Source: Ilex aquifolium (taxonomy: Eukaryota > Streptophyta > Magnoliopsida > Aquifoliales > Aquifoliaceae). Taken from it: DNA of 64,000 nt. The DNA lies in contig OX637394.1 of NCBI GenBank assembly GCA_951799425.1, positions 42,829,642 through 42,893,641 of the forward strand. Direction: 5' to 3'. Shown here one piece after another: positions 22,616-33,394 of this stretch; position 1 is the stretch's first letter; each line of letters begins with the position of its first letter. A program made the position numbers and the translations under genes. The notes beneath the pieces are model-generated. The model ran no database searches. It was not told the origin of the DNA and saw only the letters and a program-made list of their open reading frames with translations.

Positions 22616-24028
22616 TCACTGAAAAAACCTTTTAAGATGTTCTACATTCCAAAAGTGAGGTAAGATTTTTCTTTCCTCTGTTTGCAACTCGTAATTTCCA
22701 GGTCTGATCACCCTTGATATGTTGTAGGGTCCTTCCCAATTAGGTCTCAGCTTCCCATGAGTGAGGTCCTTTCTCGCAGGTAGGAGTTTCTTGAGCACTA
22801 AATCCCCAGCTTTAAAGCTTTTGTGCCTAACCCTCTTGTTATAATACCTTGCTGTTTTCCTTTGGTAACTTTGGATGCGATGCAGAGCTCTGTCTCTCTT
22901 TTCATCCAGGAGATCGAGGTTCAGTAGGAGAGATTCATCGTTGTGCTCAACGTCTGCAAATTCAACCCTAGGTGATTGGAGCCCCACCTCGACAGGTGCC
23001 ACTGCCTCGGTTCCAAAAGCCAAAGCAAACGGGGTTTCCTGAGTTGCAGATCTGGCAGTGGTCCTGTAGGCCCACAACACTTCAGGGATGTACTCCACCC
23101 ACTTACCTTTTAGGTTTTCTAGTTTAGTCTTCAGAGCTGCCTTTATGGTTCTGATGGTGACCTCTGCTTGTCCATTGGATTGAGGATGTGCCGGAGCAGA
23201 GAAGTAGTTCTTTATCCCGAGCTCAACACAAAACCTCTTAAACTTTGGGTTGTCAAACTGCTTTCCATTGTCAGATACGACTGCTCTGGGAACCCCAAAC
23301 CTGCAAACTATAGATTTCTAAACAAAATTTTGCACCTTTTGTTCGGTGATTGTTGCCAAAGGTTCGACCTCCGCCCATTTGGTGAAGTAATCCACCCCTA
23401 TAATGGCAAACTTGCATTGTCCCACACCGGTGGGAAGGGGTCCAAGTATATCCAAACCCCATTGTTGGAAAGGCCATGGGCTTATCACCGAGGTCAATAG
23501 CTCGGGTGGACAATGGGAAATGTTGGCATGCTCCTGGCAAGTCTTGCATTTCTTGACCAATTCAGTGGCATCCTTGAGCATAGTGGGCCAATAATACCCT
23601 AGCCTCAGTGTTTTTCCTGCCAAGGCCCGAGCTCCGATGTGATTGCCACAGATTTCCTCATGTACTTCTCTGAGTATATAGTTGGCATCTTCATCTCCCA
23701 CGCATTTAAGGAGAGGTGCTGAAAAATCTCGTTTGTACAGATTTCCCTGCAACAAAGAAAATCTAGCTGACCTAGCTCTCAGTTTGGAGGCCTCCTTGGT
23801 ATCGTTTGGCAAGGTTCCGTTCTGCAGGTATTCTATGATGGAGTCCATCCAGCTCGGCTGAGCTATGATTGTGAGCACTTCTTCTTTCTCAATGCTCACC
23901 GAAGGCTCTGGAAGGTGCTCCACTGGTATTAGCCTATCCAAGTCCTTTTGTGAGGCAGTTGCTAACCTTGCCAACGCATCTGCTCGTGAATTTTCTGTCC
24001 TGGGAACGTGTCTGACCTTAACCTGCAC
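22616..24028 (-). pseudogene. Integrase, element A
   Basis: Integrase with the zinc domain HEEICGNHIGARALAG ... CKTCQEH (HHCC, about 23520-23670). The DDE core has 'GLDILGPLP', 'VDYFTKWAEVEPL' and 'AVVSDNGKQFDNPKF' (about 23260-23290). The C-terminal region starts near 23098 ('EYIPEVLWAYRTTARSATQ') and ends 'NVEHLKRFFQ' at TGA 22616. TAG 23318-23320 replaces a Trp codon (family 'F-W-KSIV') and the stretch 23098-23318 has no long open frame. The protein would be truncated before the second catalytic Asp. Confidence 0.9.
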
Positions 24029-24046
24029 AAACTTCTTGATTAGTTC

Positions 24047-25490
24047 TTATACCTTTCTGAGGTAAAGGACCATTTTTTCGCTCCTCGCTTCGTAAGACTC
24101 CTCTATCTGTTTCACCACTAGTTGGGAGTCACTGCAGATCTCTAGCTGTTCTGTCTCCATGGAGTGAGCAAGATTGAGCCCAGCGATGATAGCTTCATAC
24201 TCAGCCTCGTTAGTCGAGGCCTTAAACCCAAACCTGAGGGCATATTCGACATCTATCCCGTCCGGAGAGGTCAGAATTAAACCTGCACCGCTTCCTTGAG
24301 CATTAGCAGCCCCATCTACTGAAAGCTTCCAAACGGGGAGGTCAGGTACTAGTTGTGTGACCTCCATGGGTGTTGCTATAGCCCATTTAACCAACCTCCC
24401 TGAAGACTCTGGCTTATGCAGTACTTGCTTCATCGGCTGGTCTGTTGGAACCTCGATGGTGTGAGCTTGGAAGTATGACCTAAGTCTCATAGCTGTAGTT
24501 ACCAAGGCTAAAACAAGTTTCTCCATCTTTGGATATCTCTCCTCTGCTCCCCTCAGAGCTCTGCTGCAGTAGTAGACTGGTTGTTGAGCTCTGTCTCGCT
24601 TCCTAACCAGTGCTGCACTAGTTGAGAAATCTGAAACAGCTAGGTAGAGAGTAAGGACCTCCACTTCCAAGGGACTCACCAGAACAGGAGGGGAGCTCAG
24701 GTAATTCTTTAATGCTTTGAATGCTTCTTTGCACTGTGTATCCCACTGGAATGCCCTCTTTAAAGTTTGAAAGAAGGGCTGACATTTATCGCTCGATCTG
24801 GACACAAAACGACTCAGAGTAGTTATTCTTCTAGTCAAGCGTTGGATTTCTCTTGTATTTGAGGGTGACTGCATGTTGAGCACGACTTTTACCTTTTCTG
24901 GATTAGCCTTTATTCCTCTGCTATTAACTATGAAGCCCAGAAACTTCCCTGCAGAAACTCCGAAGGCGCACTTTACAGGATTAAGCTTCATCTTGTACTT
25001 TTTTAGGATCCGGAATGACTCAGCTAGGTGCTCAATGTGGAGCTCTGCTTTTAGTGACTTTACTAACATGTCATCGATGTAGACTTCTATGGATGCTCCT
25101 ATCTGCTTTTGGAACATTCTATTCACCAATCGCTGGTAAGTGGCTCCAGCGTTTTTCAACCCAAAAGGCATGACTTGGTAACAATATGTCCCTTGCTCAG
25201 TGATAAAAGAGGTTTTCTCCTAGTCACTGGGGTCCATCCTGATCTGATTATAGCCTGAAAAGACATCCATGAAGCTGAGAAGCTCGTGGCCAGCCGTGGC
25301 ATCCACTATGAGGTCAATCCGAGGTAGGGGAAAACTGTCCTTGGGCACGCTCGATTGATATCCGTGAAGTCAATACAGAGCCGCCATTTGCCATTGGTCT
25401 TCTTGACAAGAACCACATTGGCTAACCAGACATGATAGTCTACTTCCCTGATTGCTTTGGCGCGGAGGAGTTTGCTGACCTCCTCATTGA
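24047..25490 (-). pseudogene. Reverse transcriptase and two RNase H domains, element A
   Basis: RT with 'FTDINRACPKD', 'FSGYNQIRMDPSD', 'MPFGLKNAGATYQRLV' and an intact catalytic YIDD (about 25074-25085). A first RNase H is followed by a second, Tat-type one ('KLSVDGAANAQGSGAG', 'TNEAEYEAIIAGLNLA', 'ICSDSQLVVKQIE'). Breaks: TAG at 25220 for Gln, and a one-base loss near 25348. Compared with element B, about 87 bp are missing at about 24375, so 'RLVKWAI' joins 'ATPMEV'. The C-terminal end of the first RNase H, including the late acidic motif 'ADFITE', is gone. The frame is kept across this deletion. Confidence 0.9.
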
Positions 25491-25506
25491 TTGCCCTTTG
25501 TCTATC

Positions 25507-26433
25507 TTAGGCGAAACTTCTTCTCTTCTGCTTAATGGGCTTGTAAGTGGGGTTTACGCTTAGCTTGTGGGTAATAACCAAGGGGTCAATACCTTCCATG
25601 TCTTCTTGCTTCCAAGCAAATACCCCAATGTTTTCCTTCAAGAAATGAATGAGAAGATCCTTAATTTCTCTGCTCAGTTTGGATCCGATGTAAACAAGGT
25701 GTTCTGGCTCCTCGTCAAGCTGAATAGATTCCAACTCTTCTGATGGCATTGGTCTCGTGTCCAGCTCGTCCCTCATGTCGAGCTCATCCACATGGATGCT
25801 TTCAACTTCTTTTTGCTTCATCGAAGCCGTGTAGCATTCCCTGGCTATACGCTGGTCCCCTCGGACCACTTCTACTCCATTTTCTGTAGGAAATTTTACA
25901 CCCAGGTGATAGGCAGAGGGGATGGCCTTCATCGCATTAAGAGAAGGTCTTCCCAGTAGCATGTTGTATGCGGAAGGAGCATCCACCACCAGGAACTTCA
26001 CAGTTGTGGTGGCTTGACATGGAGGGTCTCCCATGGTGAGTATGAGCTGAATGGATCCTAGTGGTAATACTTTCTCCTCGGAGAATCCCAACAGGTGGGC
26101 ACTCACTGGCTCCAGTTTCTCCCTTCTTATGTTCATTTTGTCAAAGGCAAAAGCAAAAATGATGTCTGCCGAGCTCCCGTTGTCAATCAGGACTCGATGA
26201 ACTGTTATGTTTGCCACGACAGCCCTTACCACCAGTGGGTCATCATGGAGATGTTGGCAACCTTCCATATCAGAGTCTGAGAAGGTTATAGCGGTGCTCA
26301 GCCGGGGTGCCTTGGACACAGTATGCACCTCCAGTGCTTCTCCAGTTCTGACTCTTCGCAGGTGGGCCTTTCTAGCAGAATTGGACTCCCCACCTCCTGC
26401 AAATCCCCCGGATATCACCCTGATTTCCCCCAA
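25507..26433 (-). pseudogene. Protease region of element A
   Basis: Retropepsin with active site VLIDNGSSADIIF (about 26170-26210), the DNGS form of Tat elements, and the later 'MLLGRPSLNAMKAIPSAYH'. A linker leads to the RT N-terminus ('VITHKLSVNPTYKPIKQKRR'). TAA 25507-25509 interrupts the run into RT, where element B has Pro. About 308 codons are open. Confidence 0.85.
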
Positions 26434-26463
26434 GGGTTGTTGATGTTGAGCAGGGGCTTGCTG

Positions 26464-28012
26464 TCAAGGTGGTGGAGGTGGAAGAGCTTGGTTTCGATCC
26501 TCATGAGCTATGTAGCGGCGCAAATGTCCACGTTGAATTAGGTATTCAATCTCCTTCTTCAACTGGATGCAGTCGTAAGTGTAACGACCGTGATCTCTAT
26601 GGAACTCGCAGTACTTGGTGGGATCCGTCTTTACTGGGTCTGCTTTCATCCGAGGTGGCCACCTCAAAAACTTCTCATTCTGTATCTCATACAGAATTTG
26701 GGACACCGAGGCAGTTAGAGGAGTGAGTTGCCGAGGTGGATAGCTTGGCTGCAGATCTGGCTGTGGAGGACCTAAGCGATCCCTAACATTTCCTCTTCTC
26801 TTTGGGGAGCGATCTCTGTCTCTTCTTGGAGACCTATCACGTCCTCTTTCTCTTCTGGGACTTCGGTCCCTCTTTTTCTCCTCATTCCCTTTATCCTTTT
26901 GCATGGACGAGCTCCCCACCTTAGAGAGAAGAGCTTCCTCGCCATTAATGTACTTCTCTGCTTTGGCGAGCACCTCTGCTATGCTTGCTTGCAGATTTTT
27001 CAAGATAGAAAAAATCAGGTCTTTAGATTGCACTCCCAAACCGGCTATAAATGCAGTGATGGCAAACTTTTCATCCGGGACATCTACTTTTAGTGACTCC
27101 GAGTTGAACCTTTGAACATAAGATCTCAGGTTCTCTTGGGGTCCCTACTTCACACTCAACAGGTGGTAGCTCGGCTTTCTGTATATTCGAGCTCCTATAA
27201 AGTGAGATACAAAAGCTATGGAGAGCTCTTTAAAGGATGAGATTGAGGCTGGTGGGAGCCTGTTAAACTAGGCCAGGGTAGAGCCCTTTAACGTGATGGC
27301 AAAGGCTCTGCAACGTACAGGATCCTGGTACCCATGCAGCTCCATCTGGTTTTTGTAAGTGTTGAGATGATCTACGGGATCTTTCGTTCCGTCAAAGGCC
27401 TCTATCTGTGACATTCTGAACTTCGGTGGGAGAGGAAAGTGCAGCACTCCAGTGGTGAATGGGGACTTAGTCTGTTGTACTAGGGCATCCATTGTAACTG
27501 GAGCCTTGCTCTTTATAGCCTCCTTCATGTGACTGAGCCCTTGCTGGATATGCTTGAAGCGCTGCTCCCAATGCTGTTCTATCCTTTCCTGCTGGTAAGG
27601 GAAAAAATCGTCCCTCTCGCCTTCATCGTTCTGACTTTGCACCTCTTCGCTGTGGCCATTCTTAAGGGGTAGGTAGGGAACATGCCCCTTGGTCTGGCTG
27701 TTTTCTCCTCCTTCATTGACCTCTCTGAGGGGGTCCAAGTGTCGTTATTCCCTGTGAGGGATTATTCTGGCCTTCTTAGGCCGGTCGTGCCTCATGTGGG
27801 TGTTGTACGAGCTTCAAGAGCTCTGCGTTTTCCTTCAGCAAACGTTGGTTGACGAGGCGAAGGGCCTCCATCTCGTTGTTAGTGAGGGAATCCCTCATGG
27901 GGGGATTAGTATCTTGGACGTTCTCGGGTTGTCTGCCGTTGGTGGCTTCCTGTTGATCCTGCATCCGTGGTGGGTTTGTTTGGTTTCTGCTCATGTTTCG
28001 AGTTGATACCAT
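26464..28012 (-). pseudogene. gag of element A
   Basis: The ATG at 28010-28012 (MVSTRNMSRNQTNP) is the start shared by A, B and C. Then follow a Leu-rich coiled coil ('LRLVNQRLLKENAELLKLV'), a stop near 27776, the gag core from 27738 ('QIEAFDGTKDPVDHLNTYKN'), TAG 27268-27270 for Trp, and an open end 27039-26464. This end has a run of RDRSPRR-type repeats (about 26786-26890), which looks like the RS domain of splicing factors, and a short CX2H..H..C metal-binding-like motif (CEFHRDHGRYTYDC) near 26590. Three breaks make it non-functional. Confidence 0.9.
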
Positions 28013-28051
28013 CAGTCACTGAGAGGTCAGCTTATTTGTAACAGGAACATT

Positions 28052-28074
28052 CGTTCCCACAGAAGGCGCCAAAC
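28052..28074 (-). promoter_or_regulatory. Primer binding site of element A
   Basis: The minus strand reads TTTGGCGCCTTCTGTGGGAA directly after the 5' LTR. One base differs from the site in C. Confidence 0.8.
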
Positions 28075-28772
28075 TGATAGCGTTGTTCTGTCGAGGTCGA
28101 GCAGAGAGCATAGATGTGTGTGAGATTAAGTGTGCATGTCTGAGCTACAAGGCCCGTGCAAGTTGCTGATAAATGCTTAGGGAATTGAGGAAAATGAGAT
28201 GTACACAATGAAATTAACCGACCTGGAAGCTCGGCTAGTCCACTCTTCAATGGAGGCTCTTGCTCCTGTTTTTTCATTGATTACGTTGGGTGTATTACAG
28301 TGCAGTGTGGAGGAAATTAGGGTTCATCCTGGCTCTATAGTCTCCAAGGTTCCTCTCTCCCTTCTAATTGGAGGCTTACCCTGCTTTTATAGCCTCTTGC
28401 TTACCTCTTACCCGGATTTACTTTCTATAATCATGGGATCCTTTCACCCTACTCTCCCCAATCGAGGAGTTACCTAATCTCCATAGGGCTGGTTCAGTGG
28501 ACTTTATCCCGAGATCTTTGCCTACCATCCGTGGGATCCTCCTTAATTTTTGGAGAGGATCTCGGCTGGTTAAGGGTTTTGTGCCTTGAATTCAGCTTAG
28601 CTATTTCTTCGGAGGTGTTCGCTATCATCTTGATGTCCCCTCATCGTTTCCCATATTATCTCGCTTGGGGGAGCTTTAATTTTGGCTCGACGAGCTCTGC
28701 GTGTCTTACCTGACCTCCCGAGCTGAGTTCATTTCCTGGGTTCGTGCTTAGGGTTTATTTTAGGTATCATCA
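28075..28772 (-). mobile_element. 5' LTR of element A, with TATA box
   Basis: 698 bp, TGATAGCG to TATCATCA. On the minus strand CTATAAAAG (28384-28392) is a good TATA box for the genomic transcript. An open frame inside the LTR also appears in the other copy and is not taken as a gene. Confidence 0.95.
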
Positions 28773-29077
28773 CATGCCTACAAATTTCATGGGGTATTAA
28801 TGTAATTTACTAACGGATATACTAACGGACATTAACGACAGAGGCTAAGTGTTACGCACATACATACTTTAGGGGGTTTATTTGTAATATTTCAAATATA
28901 AAAGGTCTAAATGTAATTCTCCATAATTTTAAATAAGGTGTAATTTTCTAAATGCAATTTAATTGAGTTATTTAGAAGATGAAATCCAATAAAATTTATT
29001 TTGCTGGGTTGATGTTGTCCAGTTCTAAAACAAGAAGGAAATTAAGTGTAATTTATCTTTTCAATTGAAAGATTCTA
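28773..29077. repeat. Left arm of the large inverted repeat (inner part)
   Basis: Continues 16906-17859 beyond element A. It is similar in direct orientation to 15200-15560, and its part up to about 29043 is inverted relative to 43826-44110. Confidence 0.8.
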
Positions 29078-29388
29078 CAGGCTCTTTTGGTAGATGTATT
29101 TTGAGGAGATTAAATATTAGATTGTACTATTTTTTATTTAATCGGGTCTAATATTTTGTTTAATAAGTAAATTTGATACTGTATTAATTTTAAAAACGTA
29201 TACTAATCGTATACTTATTGTATATTTTTTATACGATAGACCTGTATTATGAATGTATTTTAATACTACCAAGAGAGATGAAGCTGTCATCAATGTAACA
29301 AACACTGATTTAGGGTATTTTTGTTAATTCAACATTAATATGAAGAAATAATTTTCTAACCAAACAACCGATTGTATTAAATAAATAC
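29078..29388. mobile_element. MITE-like insertion, left part
   Basis: The sequence leaves the repeat at 29077 and returns at 42529. The outer ends GGCTCTTTTGGTAG (29080-29093) and, inverted, GGCTGGTTCGCTTG match at 9 of 14 positions, flanked by CTA on both sides (29075-29077; 42529-42531). The size without element B is about 455 bp. A Harbinger/Tourist-like MITE is plausible; the terminal match is modest. Confidence 0.4.
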
Positions 29389-29973
29389 TGATGGTGTAAT
29401 TTCACGTGAATGAGCAATGATTTCGATATGAATGGTTTGGAATAGGTCTGAGTTACCAGGCTCGTGGATGGGTAGGTGAATTTTCTAGTTATATGAATTG
29501 TGGTGTGTGAAACATAGTGGAAGTATAGTGGTTCACCGGCTGATGAGCTCGGCTAGTCCACTCTACAATGGAGGCTCTTGCTCCTGGGAGGTATATTTAT
29601 TCGATAAAATGTTTACAGATTGCTCTTGGATGTCTCTCCCCTCTCCTCTTTTGGTTGGGGCTATATAAAGTACTTGTAATGTCATTCCTAACTCTAGAAG
29701 ATCTCTGCCGCGATCGTCGCCCTTCATCCATGGGATTTTCCTTAAATCTGGGAGAGGATCTTGGTCAATTGAGTGTTTTATGCCTGGAATGCTGCTTGAC
29801 TTATTGCTTTGGGGATGCCAATTGTCTTCCAGCTACTTCCTTATCATTTCGGCTATTATTTCGCTTGGGAGGAGCTCGGGTTCTGGTCCTCTGAGCTCTG
29901 GAGCTCCTAACTGACCTCCCGATCTGATCTCCTGAGCTGAGCTCATACTTAGGACTAATTTTTGGTATCATCA
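29389..29973 (-). mobile_element. 3' LTR of element B
   Basis: TGATGGTG..GGTATCATCA, 585 bp, same length as 41800-42384. Its minus-strand TATA reads CTTTATATAG (29668-29677). Confidence 0.95.
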
Positions 29974-30015
29974 ATTGCCCCCCTGCCCCTAGTCCAAGTG
30001 TACTTGGGTAGGGGC
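29974..30015 (-). promoter_or_regulatory. Polypurine tract and hairpin of element B
   Basis: Minus strand AGGGGCAGGGGGGCAAT at the LTR border. GCCCCTA (29985-29991) pairs with TAGGGGC (30009-30015), and CCAAG (29994-29998) with CTTGG (30003-30007), loop TGTA. The fold occupies the same place as in A and C but with other bases in the stems. Confidence 0.65.
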
Positions 30016-30080
30016 TGAGATGAGGTTCAATCAAGGCTGACCTCCACTCGCCGACCTTGGTCTGCGTGCGAACAGGTTTT

Positions 30081-30357
30081 TGACGATTACAGGTTATCAT
30101 TAACCCTCCTCGTTTCCCGTGCACGTTCTTCACTTTGTACAGTTAGCTTTAAATGCCTTTAAATTGACAGTAACATCTCCCATTTCTCCCTCTCGAATTC
30201 TCTTCTGTCAAGCTCTCCATCTTCCTTCTTCTTAGCAAATTCCGACTTACCCAATTCACCGGCGAATTTAGGTTTTTACTGAATTCTCATTTCCCTTCAA
30301 ATTGGTGTGTGGGGCTTGCTTGCTTCAAACTTTGGCTTGCTATTCGCCTTCGATTAG
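30081..30357 (+). promoter_or_regulatory. Conserved promoter block and untranslated exon 1 of antisense gene 1, element B
   Basis: TGACGA (30081-30086), CTCCTCG (30106-30112) and GCTTTAAATG (30146-30155), with the 5' splice site at 30357/30358 (TTAG|GTACGT). The order and spacing agree with A and C. Confidence 0.5.
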
Positions 30358-30622
30358 GTACGTTCTTGGCTCCCTACCTGCTATTTTTCGTTCTGGATCC
30401 TCAAGTTTGAGGTGGTTTCTTCATTTTTGGACTTTTCGATTTTGTTATTTTGGGAATCGAGGCCTTTCCTTGTGTCGTCTTCCCCTCTTTTTGGACCCCT
30501 ATTCCACCGCCAGAATCTTCATTATCGCGCACAGTTGTGTCGACCCCAGAGTTCTCAAGGAGTGTTTTTCTGAAATTCCACCCCTCTATAGGTCTTTTAA
30601 GCTTCCATTTACCTGCCCAGCT

Positions 30623-33394
30623 ATGTCTACTTCCTCTGGAGCTACCCCTTCCTCTGTTTCCCTCTTTGGAGATCGACCTGTTGAAGAGGATTCTGACTTA
30701 GGAGCTGTGGGTGAGGAGATTGACAATTTCCTGGGCGTCGATTCTGTCGATGCTCAGGCACACACCGATGAGCCTCCCTCGACTTCCTCCCCTATGGTCA
30801 GAAACCCTGACAAAGGCAAGAGCAAGGTGAGTGGCATAGGTGTTTCGGCTCCCGGCATAGGGTCTGCTTTCAGACATACAGAGCTCGTGGGCCCTAGCGA
30901 GGTCACTCCTTCTCTCATGAAGGTACTTAGTGCTCGTTATGGCTTCCCCCCAAGGGTTCAATGCTGGAGTCCAGATGAATTCACCCTATACGTCCCTCAG
31001 GTTCACAAGAAGGTTTGCTTCTTCGTGGCTGCCTTTGAAAACGGTCTGCGCTTTCCTTTACACCCTTTTATAAAGGGTGTCCTTCAGCATTTCAATATCT
31101 GTCCTGCTCAGCTCTTTCCTAATTTCTGGGGGGTCCTGGTGGGTCTCCTCGTTTTCTTTAAGATCCACAAGCTTGGGGTTCCCACTATTTCCTTGCTCAT
31201 GTATTTTTTCAACGTTAAGCACACTGCTTCCGAGGGCTTTTTATATATCTCTAAACGAACAAAGGCTAGAGTAATTATTTTTGACCTCCCGAGCTCCCAC
31301 AAGCACTGGAAAAAGCAATTCTTTTACGTAGGGGGCTTACAATGGGAGTACAACTCTGCAGATAAGACAGACATCCTTCCAATCCCCAGAGCCTGGTCAG
31401 CCCCTGAAAACCTAGGTAGGCCCTTGTCCAAACTGACTGCGATCGGGTTTGGTGGTTCTCTCTGACTCTGCTTTATTTATGTTGTTTCCCAGGTGAACGC
31501 CCTAAGCTCAGTGCAGAGAACGAAACGAGTGTTGCTGAGGTTAGAGAAGTGCGCTTTGGCAAAATACTCTGAACTCATCAAACCTTGGGTTCTAGTAGAG
31601 CAAGGGTTCAGCCCCCTAGGGGTGATAATAGAATCTCCTACTCCTCTTTCTGTCGAAGCTCCCATTCCTCTTCCAGTTGTTACGGCTGAAGTGGCAGGTA
31701 GTAGTTTTCCTCTTCGACCACTTCTCCTCTTTTTTTTTTTTTTTAAACTGCTCTTTCTGATTCTTTAGGTTCTTCCTCGATGGAGCCTACCCCATAAGAA
31801 CTCAAGGCTAAGATAGCTCAGCTGAAGAAGGGCAGGAGTGGGAGCAAACGCAAGGCAGATGTCGGTTCTGGTAGCAGCCCTGTTACCCGAGCTAAGATGC
31901 AGAAGTCGGGAGCGCCCCCTAGCTCTCCTACTTCTACTACTGTGGCTCTTGCTCCATCATTAAGTGCCCCTCAAGTCTCAGAGATCCCTTCTCACAAAGG
32001 GGCTCTGCAAGCACCTGGTAGAGCTCTCGCGCAGGACCTGCCCTCCCTTTCATCGTCTGAGGTCGAGAGGGCCCTGGGGTTGATTCCTCAGCTCCAATTT
32101 GCTTATCCTCCTCTTGGATCACTTGAGAAATTATCTCAGCCATCCCAACCGAGCTCCAAGTTGGAGAAAGGGAAGTTCCCTAAAGTAGATGGGAACGAAG
32201 ACTCTTTGTTCGATAACGTTGATCTTGCAGCTGATGCCATTACTTCCATTATTCCTGATTCTGATGTTCTGAGGGCTGCCACGATGCCTCTTGAGAGCTC
32301 CATCAACTCAGCCCTTTATGGAACTACATCTGTAAGTATTTGTTATTGCTCTTCTTAAACTTCCAACTTATGCTTGCGGTTTTATGTTATTTCTTATTTT
32401 TGATCGTATCTTTCCCTAGCTGGCTATACATGTGAGGGTTTTGCTGAGTCGAATCCGCTCTCTAGAGAGCTCTACCAAGGCATCCAAGGCGTTTGAACTT
32501 AAAACCGCAGAGCTAACCTTTGCTAACGACGACCTCCAAGCCCAACTCCAGAGTCTTCAAGAGCAAGCGGAGAAGCAGGATTCTTCCATCAAGAGCTTGG
32601 AGGTGGAGAAAAAGAAAGCCGAAGAGGAAGAGAAGAGGAGCAGAGATGAGCTCAAAAAGGTCTCGGAGGAGCTCAAACTTAAGAGTGAGGCTTGGGTTAG
32701 AGCTAGTCAGGAGAAATTTGAGGCATTGAGCTCTTATAACAGCATGAAAAGAGAATATAGTGTATTGGCAGAGGCGCACAATGCCACACTAGTTGAGCTT
32801 GAAGCTCAGAGAGCAGCTGTTAAAGAGAGGGATGATTTGATTGCCAAGCTAAAGGATGACATTGTTACCAGGTGGGCTAAAGGGTGGATTGCTTTTCAAG
32901 AGATAGTTGAAGAAACATACCCTGATCTGGACTTCAACTTTGAGATTTCGGCTGAGGGAGAGGTAGAGGTTCCAGTTGAAAAGGAGGCAGAAGTGCCTAG
33001 TTCAACAGGCGAGGATGGTGCCTTGGCTTCTCTTGCCTATAAGGCTGCTCCCGCGGGTTCTGAGGTGCTCACCCCTACGGCAGAGGTCCCGGCTCAAAAT
33101 GTTCCTATTCTACTAGCCACTTCTGAACCCGTTGCTACTGCTGCCACTTCTGAGGCTTCTTTAATTTCTGTCTCTGCTGACTTTCCTGCTGCTGCCCCTT
33201 TTTCTGCTGACCTAGTGACAAGGGCTTTAACTGAAGTTGGGGTCCCTGCACAATTAACTATTCCAGATACTTCGGTTGCTATTCTGTCGGAAGCTTCAAC
33301 TGCTGTCCTATCGGAGACCTTGTCTGCTACTCCATCAATTATACCAACTACTGAGCTGCCAAGCTCCCTTCCCCCATCCTCTTCAGGGTCCTAG
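30623..33394 (+). pseudogene. Antisense gene 1 of element B (Transposase_28-like), five exons, best preserved copy
   Basis: The ATG (30623) lies 2 nt after the acceptor CCTGCCCAG (ends 30620). Exons: 30621-31415, 31493-31697, 31769-32331 and 32420-33394; the introns are 263 (5' UTR), 77, 71 and 88 bp, all GT..AG. Exon 2 is open throughout and has the core 'FPLHPFIKGVLQHFNICPA' and 'LFPNFWGVLVGLLVFFK'. Exon 4 is Ser/Pro-rich with a basic 'KKGRSGSKRKADV'. Exon 5 is a 320-residue coiled coil with the conserved 'YPDLDFNFEISAEGE' and a Ser/Thr/Pro-rich tail. A small frameshift in exon 3 and TAA at about 31796 in exon 4 are the visible breaks. Known from Tat elements as an extra ORF; its role is unknown. 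Confidence 0.8.

Larger units (their letters stand above)
17860..28772 (-). mobile_element. Tat-type Ty3/gypsy element A, complete, TSD CATGC
   Basis: A 10.9-kb element with two LTRs (707 and 698 bp, nearly identical apart from a 9-bp indel) and a 5-bp duplication CATGC at 17855-17859 and 28773-28777. Minus-strand order: 5' LTR, PBS, gag, protease, RT, dual RNase H, integrase, tandem repeats, hairpin, antisense gene, PPT, 3' LTR. A second RNase H domain and an antisense gene are marks of the Tat lineage. The coding regions contain several stops and frameshifts, so it is not autonomous now, although the similar LTRs say it is fairly young. Confidence 0.95.

Noticed and set aside
28199..28477. 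Open frame in the LTR of A, also at 18044-18280
   Set aside because: Repeated only because the LTR is repeated; no domain, and antisense to the LTR transcript.
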